Positions 31,517 to 42,567 of a stretch of DNA of 64,000 bases are shown one piece after another. Within the stretch, counting starts at the first letter, position 1. Every line of letters starts with the position of its first letter. Origin of the DNA: Rhynchopus euleeides (lineage: Eukaryota > Euglenozoa > Diplonemea > Diplonemida > Diplonemidae); NCBI GenBank assembly GCA_963210315.1, contig OY723266.1, positions 1,240,001 through 1,304,000 of the forward strand, in the 5' to 3' direction. The translations under genes were made by a program, and so were the position numbers. The notes below the pieces were generated by a model. The model did not search any database. It was not told the origin of the DNA and saw only the letters and a program-made list of their open reading frames with translations.

Positions 31517-33081
31517 ATGTCGGGGGGTGGCCTTTTTTCGCGGACACGCGTGGCGTGCCAGAAGCTGACCCAAAAAAATACGGGTTTTGCGTACCGAAGA
31601 GATGCGTTCCTACGTGAGTACCTCTCGACCCCCAACCGCCCTGTGATGTGGCGTGTGTATATGCGTGATGATCCCGCCACCCGGAAAAACGAGGAGATGT
31701 TCCAGCAGTGGCGTGGCGTTGTGGATTTTGCGTACCGCCGCCCCCACGGCCAAGTGCAGCACCCTAAGTGGATGCGGCAAAAATTTGCGCAACAGAAATT
31801 CTTCGACCTCGACGCGGAGACAACAACAGAGAAGGTGTACCTCGGGTTCACCGCCAACTACATCTGGTCGCACTGGTCCAGGCGTGGCGTTTCGATCCCG
31901 CCTGTCGCCCTCCTTGAGATGGCACTGATTGAGGTGACCAACGCCAAGGATCTTGGTTACGCCACCAAGATGCTGCGCACCTACCGCGACTTCTTCAACG
32001 CGCACTTCGAACACGACATCTTCAGCTCTTACCTCTTTGCCTGCCTGAAGGTAGGCTGCCCGGACTGCGCGCTCTACGCGCTCAACCAGGCGCGCTGGCT
32101 TGGCTTCGCGACAATAAAAGAAGGCGACCGGCAGTTCCTCCGCGGTGAAATAGAGTCGCGAACCATCAACGGCGTGACCTTCACCTACGAGGAGCATGTC
32201 AAGGCGCCCCTCGAAAAGCTGGAGAAGGAGGGCAACCCGCACGAGGAGTCCGTGGCCGAGGTGGAGAACTTCTCGCCGTTTGCAAAGTTCTGGAAACAAC
32301 ACGAAAGCGAACAGGGGTGGTGGGTGTACCCATTCGACAAGGACCCCAACACGAAGATCATCCAACACTTCTGGCGTCATCCCTCCAACGTCGACCCGCG
32401 GCATGGGAGCGCGTACACTGAGTGGACTGGTATGACGCTGATCACTGCTTGTTTGTGTTGGTGTTATGTTGGGTTGCACGATAGTGGTTCAAAGCCGTAG
32501 TGGGGACAGTCTCCACCAGGTGCGAGTGCCGTGCGGCAAACTGGGCTGCAGTGCCCAAACCACACAGCTTCATCACGCTTGGGGGCAGGGTGTGGGGGGC
32601 CTCATGCAAAAAGCCGGGCATGCGTTCCGCCAAAACTACCGTGTCCCTTTCTGTGTGCTGGGATCCGCGCTGCCTCAACTCCACACACCCACACACCGCC
32701 CATCGTGCAACAGCCTCCGGCACACCCCTCGCAACTGATGCTTACGGTGTGCCTAAGGACCCCCTGGGGGAGGCAGCTGTGGCCGCGCTTGCCGGAGAAG
32801 GTATGTTCCCGACGTAGTTTCGTGTCACACGCCGAGACGGCACTCTGCATGTGTGTGTGGGGGTGGGAGTGGGAGGGAACATATCGACACCAAAAGCACT
32901 TGCGGTGGGCGCGGAGCGGCTCCAATGCCAGGGTATCACCCGCGCATTCCAAGGCATCGTGCCCCACATATCGACGCTCCGCCTCTTGTGGTTTGAGCAC
33001 ACAACTACACCACCACCCACCCACCCACCCACCCACCCCTTTCCCCTCTCCACAGATGTGGACGCAGAGCTGAGCGAATGA
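31517..33081 (+). CDS. Conserved-looking protein of unknown function, possibly mitochondrial (three exons)
   Basis: I read exons 31517-32429, 32714-32800 and 33056-33081. Both introns are phase 1 with GTATGA/CAACAG and GTATGT/CCACAG borders. The joined product is about 341 aa and ends DAELSE. The last exon is only 26 nt. The protein is rich in Trp, Tyr, Phe and basic residues, has no signal peptide or membrane span, and starts with a basic Arg/Lys-rich segment (residues about 8-35) that could target mitochondria. A helical middle (about 120-215) with paired Cys in KVGCPDC looks like a repeat or scaffold fold. I do not recognise the family; the style recalls lineage-specific mitoribosome or mitochondrial RNA-processing proteins of Euglenozoa, which is an inference. 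Even codon use and fitting splice phases argue that it is real. Confidence 0.7.
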
Positions 33082-33708
33082 CGCACGCCACATATGCGAT
33101 GAGCGTCTCTCTCGCCCTGTCTCTCAAGTCCTTTGTCTGTGCCTCTCGCCCCCTCTCCCTCTCCCCCCGCCTCCTCGCCGCAAGGGAGCGGGGGCAGGGG
33201 GCAGGAGGCTGCAGTGCAGCACGCCAACTTCTCTGTGGACTCACCACTTACTCCGGAGGAACTCATGCCGAGCAAAACCCCCCCGGCCCGCACCGTGCCC
33301 TGCATTGGCCTGCCTTCCGACTTCTTTAGGTCTTTAGAATGAACAGTGAGGCTGAGCGCTGCCCTGCTGGCGTTGGGGTGTGCGTCTTCTCCCTTGGGGC
33401 AGAGGCGCGAGGTGTGGGTGTGGGTGTGGTGATGAACCGAAGGGGACGACCTCCCTCCCTCCCCCCTACCCCCTTCCTCTGGGTCCGGGGGAATTGCATC
33501 GCGGATGCTTGCAAAAAGCGCTTTTTTCCCCCCAAAAAACACCATATCCATGCCTTTCTTCAGCATGGGGGCTGATCTTCATTGATGCAGAAGAATATTC
33601 CGCCGTGGCGATGATCCTCCACACCGCCAACACCACACCACTGCTTCCCTTGCCACACCCTGCCCTTCTGCCTGCAGGGGGAACCGAAGCCACAACAGTC
33701 GAGAAACG
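33082..33708. other. Spacer upstream of the PTGES2-like gene
   Basis: No gene was recognised. It ends with CTGCCTGCAG at 33668-33677, 31 nt before the next ATG. A CACC tetranucleotide tract lies just before this spacer, at about 33010-33038 inside the preceding intron. Confidence 0.4.
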
Positions 33709-34692
33709 ATGTTGAGGTCCGTTGCAGCTGCTGCGGTGCGGCGAGGCGGGCAGAGCGCGATGGTGGGGCAGACGCGCCAGGTGGCAGCAGGCGGGCAGCG
33801 GAGGCGGTTCATCTCCGGGGGCTACATGTGGGGTGCCGTGGCAGCAGTTGGTGTCGGCGGCGTCGGCTACGCCATGCGCCTCGGGAAGAACAAGGCCCTG
33901 AAGAAGGAGGATGTGAGCCAGACGGACGAGGTGCGCGCCCTCAGCCTCGACGAGATCCGCCGGAATCAGATCACCATCTACCGCTACCTCACATGCCCCT
34001 TCTGCGGGAAGGTCAAGGCATTCCTCGACCAGCACAAGATCCCTTACACCTGCGTCGAAGTCGACCCCCTCACGAAGTCGCAGCTCAAGGGCAACGGTTA
34101 CTCCAAGGTCCCCTTCATCCGCATCAAGACCGACTCTGGCGAGCTGACCATGGCTGACTCCTACGACATTGTCTCTGTCCTGGGGGAGAAGATCGAGGGC
34201 CAGGCCCAGACCCTGGAGAGCGCCGAGGTGAAGGAGTGGCGCGAGTGGGGGTCGGAGCAGTTCGTGCGTTACCTCACGCTGAACCTGAACCGGTCGCTGT
34301 CCGATGCGTGGAGGAGTGCAGCGTACATCGATGTTGCGGAGGAGATCCCGTGGTTCAACAAGCAGATGTCGAAGGCGATTGGCTCCGTCACGATGTACAT
34401 CATTGTGCAGCATGTGATGACCCGTCCCCGCCTGATGAAGATGGGCTTCGACGGTGGGGATGAGCGCAAGGCACTCTACCAGCAGGTCGACAAGTGGATT
34501 GACACCGGTGTTGGGTCCAAGGCGTTCTTCGGTGGCTCCACCCCCAACGTTGTGGACACCGACATCTACGGTGTGATCAACGCGATCCGCGGCCTCCCCG
34601 TGTATATGGATGTGCTGAACAACACAAAGGCAAAGGAATGGATCCACCGGATGGACGATGTCTGCGGGAATGAGAAAATCCAGTCCTCGTGA
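33709..34692 (+). CDS. PTGES2: Prostaglandin E synthase 2-like glutaredoxin/GST-fold protein
   Basis: The 327-aa protein has a basic, Ala/Arg-rich N-terminus suggesting a mitochondrial presequence, a Gly/Val-rich hydrophobic segment (about 39-57), and a glutaredoxin-like fold starting ITIYRYLTCPFCGKVKAFL with the Cys-x-x-Cys pair at residues 96 and 99. The cis-Pro stretch YSKVPFI follows at about 128, then a GST-type helical C-terminal domain (about 170-320) with KWIDTGVGSKAFFGG. This order matches membrane-associated PGE synthase 2, known as a heme- and glutathione-binding protein that can isomerise PGH2. In protists the physiological reaction is uncertain, and a redox role is just as likely. 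The length fits the family, and no intron is needed. Confidence 0.82.
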   Translation: MLRSVAAAAVRRGGQSAMVGQTRQVAAGGQRRRFISGGYMWGAVAAVGVGGVGYAMRLGKNKALKKEDVSQTDEVRALSLDEIRRNQITIYRYLTCPFCGKVKAFLDQHKIPYTCVEVDPLTKSQLKGNGYSKVPFIRIKTDSGELTMADSYDIVSVLGEKIEGQAQTLESAEVKEWREWGSEQFVRYLTLNLNRSLSDAWRSAAYIDVAEEIPWFNKQMSKAIGSVTMYIIVQHVMTRPRLMKMGFDGGDERKALYQQVDKWIDTGVGSKAFFGGSTPNVVDTDIYGVINAIRGLPVYMDVLNNTKAKEWIHRMDDVCGNEKIQSS

Positions 34693-36506
34693 TAAACAAC
34701 GCCGTGCCACCGCCGCCACCACCACGCAACCCCACACACATCCAACGCGCCACGCCGCGCGGATGGGGTGTGGGTTACTTCCCCACTTGTTTTGCTAGAG
34801 ACTCTTGAGACCGGGGGGAGGATCGGGGGGCAGGGGAGGGGAGGGATGGTAACCTGAGGGTGTTGGGTACAATCGATTCTATCATAGCCGAGGGGGGCGG
34901 GCGGGGGGGCGAGGCGGCGCGTGAGGTGATGGAGGGGAGGGGTGGGGGGTTTTCCCCCAAAGCAGAGGGGTTGCGGCTGTGTGCGCTGCTGGTGGGTCTG
35001 AGGGGTGGGTCATAATGAAGTGTCCCCCCTCTCGAATGCCGAGCGCCACCCGTCACACTCTGTTCAAAAGCTTCATCTATGTGCTGGCAGTGTGCTGGTT
35101 AGCATCAGAGGTCACTCGGTGTTCCCCCCTCCCCCCACAAAAGTAGTAACGTGCGTGCGTGTGTGTGTGGTGTGCCCAGCACTCGTCTGATTGTCGATAG
35201 GCCTGGCCACACACCAACAACGAGAGAGTGTGCATCCAAAGAGAGGGGGCCCTGACTCCCCCTTCATCATCACAGATTATCCCACGTCGTGAGCATCACC
35301 CTCCTCAGCCCTGGTGAACCCACCCCGTTTTTTTGTACGCTGGGCGTGTGTCCGTGTGTGTGAGTGTGTGTGTCAGCGGGGTGTTGGTGTAACGTTGTTT
35401 TGTGTTGCGGTTGTTCTGTTTTTTTTTCTCCCGTCTAGCCCCTCAGCTAGCTCCCCGTGCTGCTGCCGTGCTCTGTTGTTTTGTGTTTGCCAAAAATGTC
35501 GAGGACACGAAGAGGGGGAGGGGGTGCATGAGGGAGAAAGAGAAGGGGAGTGCAGAAAAAATCCCTCGCCCCGCCCGGATTCTTCTGGCAACGGCGCGTC
35601 CCGATACTGTCTGGTCAATATAGGTTGTAAGGTTGTTGCGGTGGCTTGTTAAGTGAGGCTGGTTTGCTGCACACCGGCGAGCGTGGGATGAGCCATATTG
35701 CAAATGGTTTACCCATTTTTTTTGTCGAGAGCGCAAAATAACACAATGACAATCATCCGATGCAAAACCCATCGGGTTGTCAGAAAATGCAAAAAAAATA
35801 CCAAATACAGCCCCCCATTCGGACCAGTTGGCCGCCGAAATACCAGAACATACCGAAGGGCTGGCCGTCTTTCCCTACCAGCCTTTGTATACCGCCCAGG
35901 CACAGGCGCGGCAAAGACACCAAGGCACAGCAAAAGGCCTTGGCTGTTCCATCTTGCGAGTGGCGCGTGAGCCCTCCCCTGTCGCATCCCCTACCCCTCA
36001 TCTTCCTTTGTCGGGCCCGGCCGGAGTTTCCCGGGATCCTGCCGGGGGGCAAACCGTGTTTATTTAGAGTTAACGGGAGATTGTATGTACGACGCAGAGG
36101 CCAGCTCAGGCTGTGAGATATCAGGTTGGAGTCACGTTGATAACCCCGGTTTCTGCTGTCGTGGGAGCTGTCGTATGGCATGGCATGGGTGGCAAATAAA
36201 CAGGTCTCTCTGAACACACGCGCTGTCGACCTGCAACGAGAAGAGGGTTTTCTCGGATAACAATCACCCACACCCACACCCCTTATACCGCCCAGGACAC
36301 ACACCTGCCTCTCTTCCCCGCAGGCCGTCCAGACTCCACACCCCATCACACCCTCTCCCGGAGCGAGGGGCTAACGGCAAAGCTCTCAGCTGCTCACAGG
36401 GGGAGCGTGACCGCGGAGCAGGGGCGGTGCTCCATTTTTTTTTGCCGATTTCCCCCCCCGCTTCTAAGGGGCAAAGGGTAGGGCGGTGCAGGCCAGCGCT
36501 GCAGCA
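34693..36506. other. Spacer without recognised gene
   Basis: G/C runs and short random frames only; no repeat shared with the rest of the window was noticed. Confidence 0.4.
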
Positions 36507-37076
36507 ATGCGCACCAAGGCAACGCCGTATGACACGACGGAGGACTCGTCGGACGATGCGGTGAGCGAAGCCAGCGGGGCGCCCGCCCCTCAGGGGGCGG
36601 CAGAGGCTGCAGAAGGGTCCTCCAACGAGTCCTCCAACAACAGCGGTTCTGGGGAGGGCTCTGAGGAAGCTGGGGAGGACGCTGCTGTGCAGAGCAAGGC
36701 AGCTGCCCTCGACACCGACATGGCGAAGTGGTCCCAGGGCGACTGGGCGAGCAAAATGACCTCCGAGGCTGTCGGGTTCGAGTTCTCCTTCGGCGACGAT
36801 GCGGTGGCACCCGCGCCCCAGACACTCATGGCAGCGACAGCGCTCTCCGCCCCTGCAGAGGGCGGGGATGCGCCGGCTGACGCGCCGGCCCTCGCGCTCC
36901 CCGACATCAACATGCGGCAGGTGCTGCGCGCTGCGCGGAAGACGCTTGCCCCTGCATTCTGCAAGTCGAAGGATGTGGAGGAGGACGGCGTCAGCGCGAC
37001 CCTCGCAGAGTGGCGCAGCAAGCGCAGGATGTGGAAGGGAGCAGCACGCAACGCCAAGAGAAAGCGCACCGCATAG
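36507..37076 (+). CDS. Small acidic protein with basic C-terminus, unknown function
   Basis: From the ATG at 36507 the product is 189 aa. Residues 1-100 are Ser/Glu/Ala-rich low complexity. A better-ordered segment follows, with WSQGDWASKMTSEAVGFEF near 72-90. The C-terminal 60 residues contain NMRQVLRAARKTL and EWRSKRRMWKGAARNAKRKR, ending in a lysine/arginine cluster that could be a nuclear localisation signal. I recognise no family. The C-terminal EWRxKRRM pattern faintly recalls Hop2/Mnd1-type proteins, but the rest does not fit. Codon use is like that of neighbouring genes. Confidence 0.5.
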   Translation: MRTKATPYDTTEDSSDDAVSEASGAPAPQGAAEAAEGSSNESSNNSGSGEGSEEAGEDAAVQSKAAALDTDMAKWSQGDWASKMTSEAVGFEFSFGDDAVAPAPQTLMAATALSAPAEGGDAPADAPALALPDINMRQVLRAARKTLAPAFCKSKDVEEDGVSATLAEWRSKRRMWKGAARNAKRKRTA

Positions 37077-37758
37077 CATCGCGCCTGAGGGTGGTGGGGG
37101 TGGGGGGGCGGTTCTGTCAAGAAGATGGGACAGACCAGATTAGCCCCGGCTCGTGATTTGTCAGTCGGGGGATTGGGGGTGGGGGTGGGGTGATTGCCCG
37201 CAAGCAGCTGCATCACAGCTGGCTGCATGTGGGTGGGTGTGGGGTGACGCGTGTTACTCCTGGCAGTGGAGGCGCTGAACAAGAGTTCGCTCGGTGCAAC
37301 CTGCACTCAACAAACAGGTTACCATGTGTGTGTTGTGTGGGTGTGTGTGGGTGGAGACTCGCTACCTCCCCTGAGCTAACCCTTCGGCGTTGGTGGGTGG
37401 ATGTGTCACACCCCCTGGCGCCCTAGCCCGCTTCCGTCTCGTTGTTATGTACCACCGTCTGATCAGATATCATGTGCTTCATCGTGCCTTTTCTTTTGTC
37501 GAAAAAGGCGAAAAAAATATGAGTAATCTCAGCCCCCGGTGTGATGCGTGCGCGCCTCCCCCACCACCCCCCACCCCCCACACCAGCATTTAGAGATTTA
37601 AAGCTGGGGATCAGCTCTATCTGCCTAGCCTGCCTACACCCCACCCCCCCCACCACCTCACAGGGCGCCCCGGTGCACGCCAAAGAGCGGAAGGCGGAGT
37701 GGGGGGCCTGCCACACACCACCGCGACCGCCACTGCCTCCCCACCCACCCCCGTTCCG
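37077..37758. other. Spacer without recognised gene
   Basis: A polypyrimidine stretch ending in CCTCACAG (37656-37663) lies 95 nt before the next ATG. Confidence 0.4.
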
Positions 37759-38367
37759 ATGTCCGGCGAAACGGGTGACATATTTGTGACGAGCTTCGCG
37801 CAATACGTCGATGACTACCACAAGATAGGGTGCTGGGCGGGCGACGAGGACGAGGAGGAAGAGGAGGAGGAGGCGGAGGAGGTCACCGCCTCACCTGCAG
37901 CCACAGGGCCTTCGGAGAGCGCGGCGCCGGGGGGTGGTGTCGGCGGGGAGAAGGGCAGTGCGAAGGCGGGTGCTGCTGCGGAGGTGGATGGGGAGGAAGA
38001 GGGAGGCAGCGTAGAGTCTCCGGGTGATGATGCCACAGATGGTGGCATGGATGAGGATGAAGAAGAAGGGGACGAAGAGGAAGAGGAAGAGGAAGAAGAT
38101 GTGTCTGAAGGCGAGGTGGCACAGCAGCAGCAGCAACAGCCACAGCCACAGCCTGCACACTACGCCTATCCCGCTGCCCAGAGCACGGGCATGCCATTCC
38201 AACATCAGGGGGGCGCCGCGCAGGCACCTCCACCACCCCTGCCACCCATGGGGCACCTCACAGATGACCAGCTTCGCCTCCTTCAGTCGTGGTATACAGC
38301 TGGGTTCCGCGCAGGCATGCAGGGCAGCCCACACAGCACCCTCTCGCCGCAGCCAGGCTATTGGTGA
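37759..38367 (+). CDS. SMN: SMN-like protein without a Tudor domain
   Basis: SMN proteins assemble the Sm ring on spliceosomal snRNAs together with Gemin2. The 202-aa product has a short N-terminal segment GDIFVTSFAQYVDDYHKIG (residues about 5-23) that lines up with the Gemin2-binding helix. A long Glu/Asp-rich low-complexity middle follows, then a Gln/Pro stretch and PPPPLPP, and a C-terminal block DDQLRLLQSWYTAGFRAGMQ that matches the SWYxxGYxxG oligomerisation box. The Tudor domain of animal SMN is absent; small Tudor-less SMN proteins are known from trypanosomes. The presence of spliceosomal introns in neighbouring genes fits this role. The middle region tolerates length change, so the alternative is an unrelated acidic protein with a chance YG-type box. 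Confidence 0.62.
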   Translation: MSGETGDIFVTSFAQYVDDYHKIGCWAGDEDEEEEEEEAEEVTASPAATGPSESAAPGGGVGGEKGSAKAGAAAEVDGEEEGGSVESPGDDATDGGMDEDEEEGDEEEEEEEEDVSEGEVAQQQQQQPQPQPAHYAYPAAQSTGMPFQHQGGAAQAPPPPLPPMGHLTDDQLRLLQSWYTAGFRAGMQGSPHSTLSPQPGYW

Positions 38368-39094
38368 CCTGTGCCGAGAGTCGTCTGGAGGCAGGGGGTG
38401 GTGAGGGCGGGGTGGAGGGCCTCCCGGGGTGGTGCAGGCTGGGGATTCCGTCGTAAGTCTCGTGGGGGGGGGGGTGGGGGTGGGGGTGGGGTCGGCCTGT
38501 GTTGCGCGTGCCCCCGCCTCTGCCTGGGAGGGTGGGTGGGAGGGTGGCGGCGGATGTTTTCCTGCCCCCCAGAGTCAGAAACGTGTTGTGGCGTCTAGCC
38601 CCAGTGGGTGTGTGGCTGGTTACTTAACTCAGCAAAGCACGCATGATGTGTGACTGATAGAACGGTGGTCGCGTATGGCTGTCGTATGTGTGAGGGGGTG
38701 GGGTGGGTGTGGAGGGGTGGGGGGGGGGGGGGGGCAACATGGTGAAGAAGCACCACAGCCCCATGCGCTCCAGCATGCTCGAAAGAAACGGATCGTGGAC
38801 TGTCAGCCAGGAGAGCGGGTTAGACGACGACGCGATGCATAATAGAGGACGATTTGAAGCTTGATGAGGAGGACCTTGATGTCACTGTATCGCAGGGCCC
38901 ACTTGAATCAGCGTGTGTGTGGTCAACAACAAGCAGTGTGTATCTGTTCTCACACGGTTGCTTGGTCTTGCTCGGGTTAAGCGAAACAGGGTACGATTTT
39001 GACAAGGGAGGTTTGATTTTCACCGCAGCAAATCACACAGCATACCACTGCACACCACGCAGATACCGGGGCCAGGTACCGTTCACAGCCAGCA
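38368..39094. other. Spacer upstream of the first CAP gene
   Basis: It holds G runs near 38466 and 38720. From about 38850 it carries sequence shared with the flanks of the second CAP gene, including GGTTAAGCGAAACAGGGTACG with a T run at 38976-39000. ACCACGCAG near 39053-39061 is an acceptor-like site also kept before the paralogue. Confidence 0.5.
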
Positions 39095-40711
39095 ATGCAG
39101 AGCAGCGCGTGCCGCCCGTGGCGGATGCTAGTCGGTGTGGCGGTGGCGGCGTGGTGTGGCACCTTTGCGCATGGGTCAGGTATCCTCGCAGAGCTGAGTG
39201 TGGAGGAGAAGCGGGCAGTGCTGGACGCGCACAACGCACAGCGAAGGTTGTGGGCGAAGGGCGGGCAGGGCCCGAAGGGTGATCACCCTGTTGCGAGCGG
39301 GCTCTTGGAGATGTACTGGGATGCCGGGCTGGAGGCGATGGCGAAGAAGCGGGCGGCACACTGCTACTACGGCCACTTCGGCGGACCGGGAGCAATCCAA
39401 AAGGACTACAAGAATGTGAGGAGCCAGCTGTCGTACCAATGGACATCGCCCGTCACCGCAGGGGAGAACATTGCGCTTTTCAAGGACCACACGAATGATT
39501 TCTTGGAGGCAGCGAACAAAACAACGTATCTGGTAAACGCTGTGGGCGGGTGGGTGCGTGAGGGGCAGCAGTTCGACTGGAAGCGGAAGATCTGCTATGC
39601 GGACACATGCGGGCACTGGAGCCAGGTGGTGTCCAGGTTCACGCGCTACGTCGGCTGTGCGGTATCTGCCTGCGACGGGCTCGTGGGTGCATCTTCCCAG
39701 TGGGGTGCGGCGGCGGTGGTGCACTGCAACTACTGGCCTCCGATGGATGGGGGCTACCCGTATGAGGACGGGGTGCTGGACCTTTACGCTGCCTACTGCT
39801 ACCGGTGCCAGCAGTGGGACTCCAAATACTGCGACGACTACCTGTGCTCGGGGGGGATCAACCCGGCGTGGCACGCGAGCGGCCGCAGAAACGAGATCGT
39901 GACGCAGTGCGACGACGGGCTGGGGCGCACAGTGGCAGGATGCCTTGCACCCGGCAAGCCTGACACCGCGGTCCCTACGCCGAAGCCCAGCACAGCTACA
40001 CCTGCACCCCCTGCGACCGCAGTGCCCAATACTGCGACACCTGCCCCCCCGACTACCGCGGTGCCCAGCACCGCTACACCTGCACCGCCTGCGACCGCAG
40101 TGCCCAGCACCGCAACACCTGCACCCCCTGCGACCGCAGTGCCCAGCACAGCTACACCTGCACCCCCTGCGACAGCAGTGCCCACACCTGTCCCCCCGCC
40201 TTTTGCGACCCCCACACCCGTCGACCCGGCGCACACTGCATGCCCACAGGCTGTGCAGGTTGTGTCATTCCAGTCCGCCAGCACGTTTGACCAGAGCGCG
40301 CCGCTGACGTTCGGCGGGAACTTCCGTGTGAGAGCCCGTGTTCTGATCAACAGCTACACCAACTATGGGCGTGTGTTTGACTTTGGGAACGGGCCTCACA
40401 AGGACAACGTGCTTATTACACAGCACGGGCGGACCGGCACGATGTCGATGCACGTGTTTGTGGGAGCCCGTTCGCAGTACATCAAATGCGACACGCAGGC
40501 ACCTCTGGGACGCCCCTTTGCCCTGGAGGCGTCTGTGCTCAACGGAAACGCGGTGATGTATGTGGACGGTGCTCTGTGTGCACAGGGGCCCGTCACTGCA
40601 CCGCTTGCCGTGTCGCGGAGCGGGAACCTCATCGGGCAGAGCCACTGGTCACATGACGGCCCGCTGGACGGGGAGGTGACCTCGTTTGAGCTGGAGACGT
40701 GTGAGGCGTGA
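39095..40711 (+). CDS. Secreted CAP-domain protein with Thr/Ala/Pro linker and LamG-like domain (paralogue 1)
   Basis: The 538-aa product starts with a signal peptide (residues 1 to about 28). The CAP/SCP domain (about 38-215) shows AHNAQRR, HCYYGHFG, GENIAL, the signature GHWSQVVSRFTRYVGCA and VVHCNYWPP. A Cys-rich extension (about 216-285) follows. The linker (about 288-380) repeats an 11-12 residue unit of the type TATPAPPATAVPS about five times, and is probably heavily O-glycosylated. The C-terminal domain (about 385-538) begins VVSFQSASTFDQSAPLTFGG and looks like a concanavalin/LamG-type lectin fold, with GRVFDFGNGP and HVFVGARSQY. It is probably extracellular and may bind sterols (a known CAP activity) or glycans (inferred from the lectin-like fold). 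The paralogue starts 3,473 bp downstream. Confidence 0.85.
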   Translation: MQSSACRPWRMLVGVAVAAWCGTFAHGSGILAELSVEEKRAVLDAHNAQRRLWAKGGQGPKGDHPVASGLLEMYWDAGLEAMAKKRAAHCYYGHFGGPGAIQKDYKNVRSQLSYQWTSPVTAGENIALFKDHTNDFLEAANKTTYLVNAVGGWVREGQQFDWKRKICYADTCGHWSQVVSRFTRYVGCAVSACDGLVGASSQWGAAAVVHCNYWPPMDGGYPYEDGVLDLYAAYCYRCQQWDSKYCDDYLCSGGINPAWHASGRRNEIVTQCDDGLGRTVAGCLAPGKPDTAVPTPKPSTATPAPPATAVPNTATPAPPTTAVPSTATPAPPATAVPSTATPAPPATAVPSTATPAPPATAVPTPVPPPFATPTPVDPAHTACPQAVQVVSFQSASTFDQSAPLTFGGNFRVRARVLINSYTNYGRVFDFGNGPHKDNVLITQHGRTGTMSMHVFVGARSQYIKCDTQAPLGRPFALEASVLNGNAVMYVDGALCAQGPVTAPLAVSRSGNLIGQSHWSHDGPLDGEVTSFELETCEA

Positions 40712-42567
40712 GGCAGCAGGTCATCCCAGTTGTGTGCACTGGGAACGGGAACAGAAACCAGGCCCTGCTGCTGTGCGTGCGTCAAGTGTCGTGCTCTGCT
40801 CGATACACCTCGAGTCGGGGCAGGGACCCAGGGCAGCACGTGCGGCAGGGTGCGGCTGAATCTCATACTTTATACGGAATGGGGGGTGGTGGTGGTGGTG
40901 GTGGTGGTCGGGTCACTCTCAAGTCTCAGGTGCAGAAAGTGCAGCAATGCCACAGCCTGGTTCGCAACTCAAGGGTGTATGACTTTCCACGCAATGGAGA
41001 GGGAATTGAAGTCACAGCTGTTGTTGCGCTAATTGCGAGAGCCACATATCACCAGCAGACCGAGGCGTGTGGTGTGCATGTCCCTGGAGGAGACAACTCG
41101 CAGAAACGTTCATTTTTTCCACACGCAACACACACATGTTCAGCTTTTTGCTTTGTGTAGGTTGTACTGAACGAACTCTGAGATACTTCCACTGGGACAC
41201 GCACACCACACGCACACAAGTGGGTCATAATCACCGCAGGCTTGAACCCACTCCAACAAGTGGCCAGCACCCGCAACACATGTTGATGCGATTCTGACAT
41301 GCTGCACATACAGAGAGCGGTGCATCGACACCCCCTGGTTTGTTTTGTACCCTCGTGCAATGGAGACGGGGGTGGAAATGGAACACAAGGTCAGCAGGTC
41401 TGATTATTGTCAAGGCGTCACCAGAATGTGCCGCACTGCAGAGCCACATCTCGTCTCACAGGTCGAGGTGTGTGCGTTTCACCATAACCTCCCTCTCTTC
41501 CCATGCCCGTTTTTACTGACGGCATGTGTCTGCCGTGTTCCATTCCCATTTCCTTTCGTTTGTTTCTTCCCCTCTCCCTCCCTTTACCCGGTTTGTTTCT
41601 CTACAGTACACCTGTTGTTGCGGCTGTACTAGAATGTATTCTTTACTAGTTACGAGCGACGAAGCGTAGCGAAGTCGTGAAGTAACGAAGGAAATCGTAC
41701 GACTGAAGCTTTTGGATTAGCACGTTCATGCCACTTCACAGGGCCTCAACACGGCCTTGAGACAGCAAGTGTGCGCTCAACAAAAAGTAGTCCGGAACTG
41801 TTCCCCCACAGTTGCTGGACAGGGTGTCTATAATAAAGCGAAAAGAGTACGATTTTTGCATCCCACAGGCAGTCTATTTGCTACGGCAGACCCTCACTCC
41901 CACATCGGTGCGAGTGCTGCTGTCCCTGTTCTGCCTGCGGCGATCCATACGGCCATACGACACATGCGACCATACGGCCGTGCTTATATCTTTGTCCTTG
42001 TGGCACAGGTGTGCTCTGAGCCCTCGTTCCTGCACCCTCGCCTCCCAGCAGCACTGTGCCCTGTGCTGTGTCGCAGTGCACAGTGCAGCTGAACCATTTG
42101 ACCGGTTGAATGATGTTTTTTTGGACATCCATGCCGGCGTCAGCCACGCGGCGTCCGTCAAGCTGGCCCACTGCGCAGGCCGTGGCTGACACCACCCCCT
42201 GTCTCTCCTTGTTCTTGTGTGTGGGTGGAAAGCGCCCACAGACAGAAGCAACAGTGCAGATAACACATCGCAGCGCCACCATTTGCAGCTTGAGGATGAA
42301 CACTTTGATTTTTTACGCAAATAATCTTGCTTGTGTGTGTACCTTGGTGCCACTTTTTCACAGGGTTCTTTGAGGCAGCAAGCGCGCGGTCAGGAGAAGG
42401 TTGTCCGCATCTGTTCTCAAACGGTTGCTGGAAAGGGTGTTGCTCGCGTCAAGCGAAACGGAGTACGATTTTTGACAGGGGTGATTTGATTTGGATTGCG
42501 GCACATCACACAGAATACCACTGCACACCACGCAGTTACCGGTACCGGGGACCGTTCACAGGCAGCA
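40712..42567. other. Repeated spacer between the two CAP genes
   Basis: Much of this spacer recurs, diverged, after the second CAP gene (44332 to about 46110), so the gene and flank were duplicated together. It holds a TTACGAGCGACG module (41650-41860) and a second AAGCGAAACGGAGTACG plus T-run copy at 42451-42474. No other gene was recognised. Confidence 0.6.
41650..41860 (+). repeat. TTACGAGCGACG module, copy 2
   Basis: It begins TTACGAGCGACGAAGCG, passes through CGTACGACTGAAGC and ends with AAGCGAAAAGAGTACG followed by five T. It is located 0.9 kb upstream of the second CAP gene. Confidence 0.8.
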
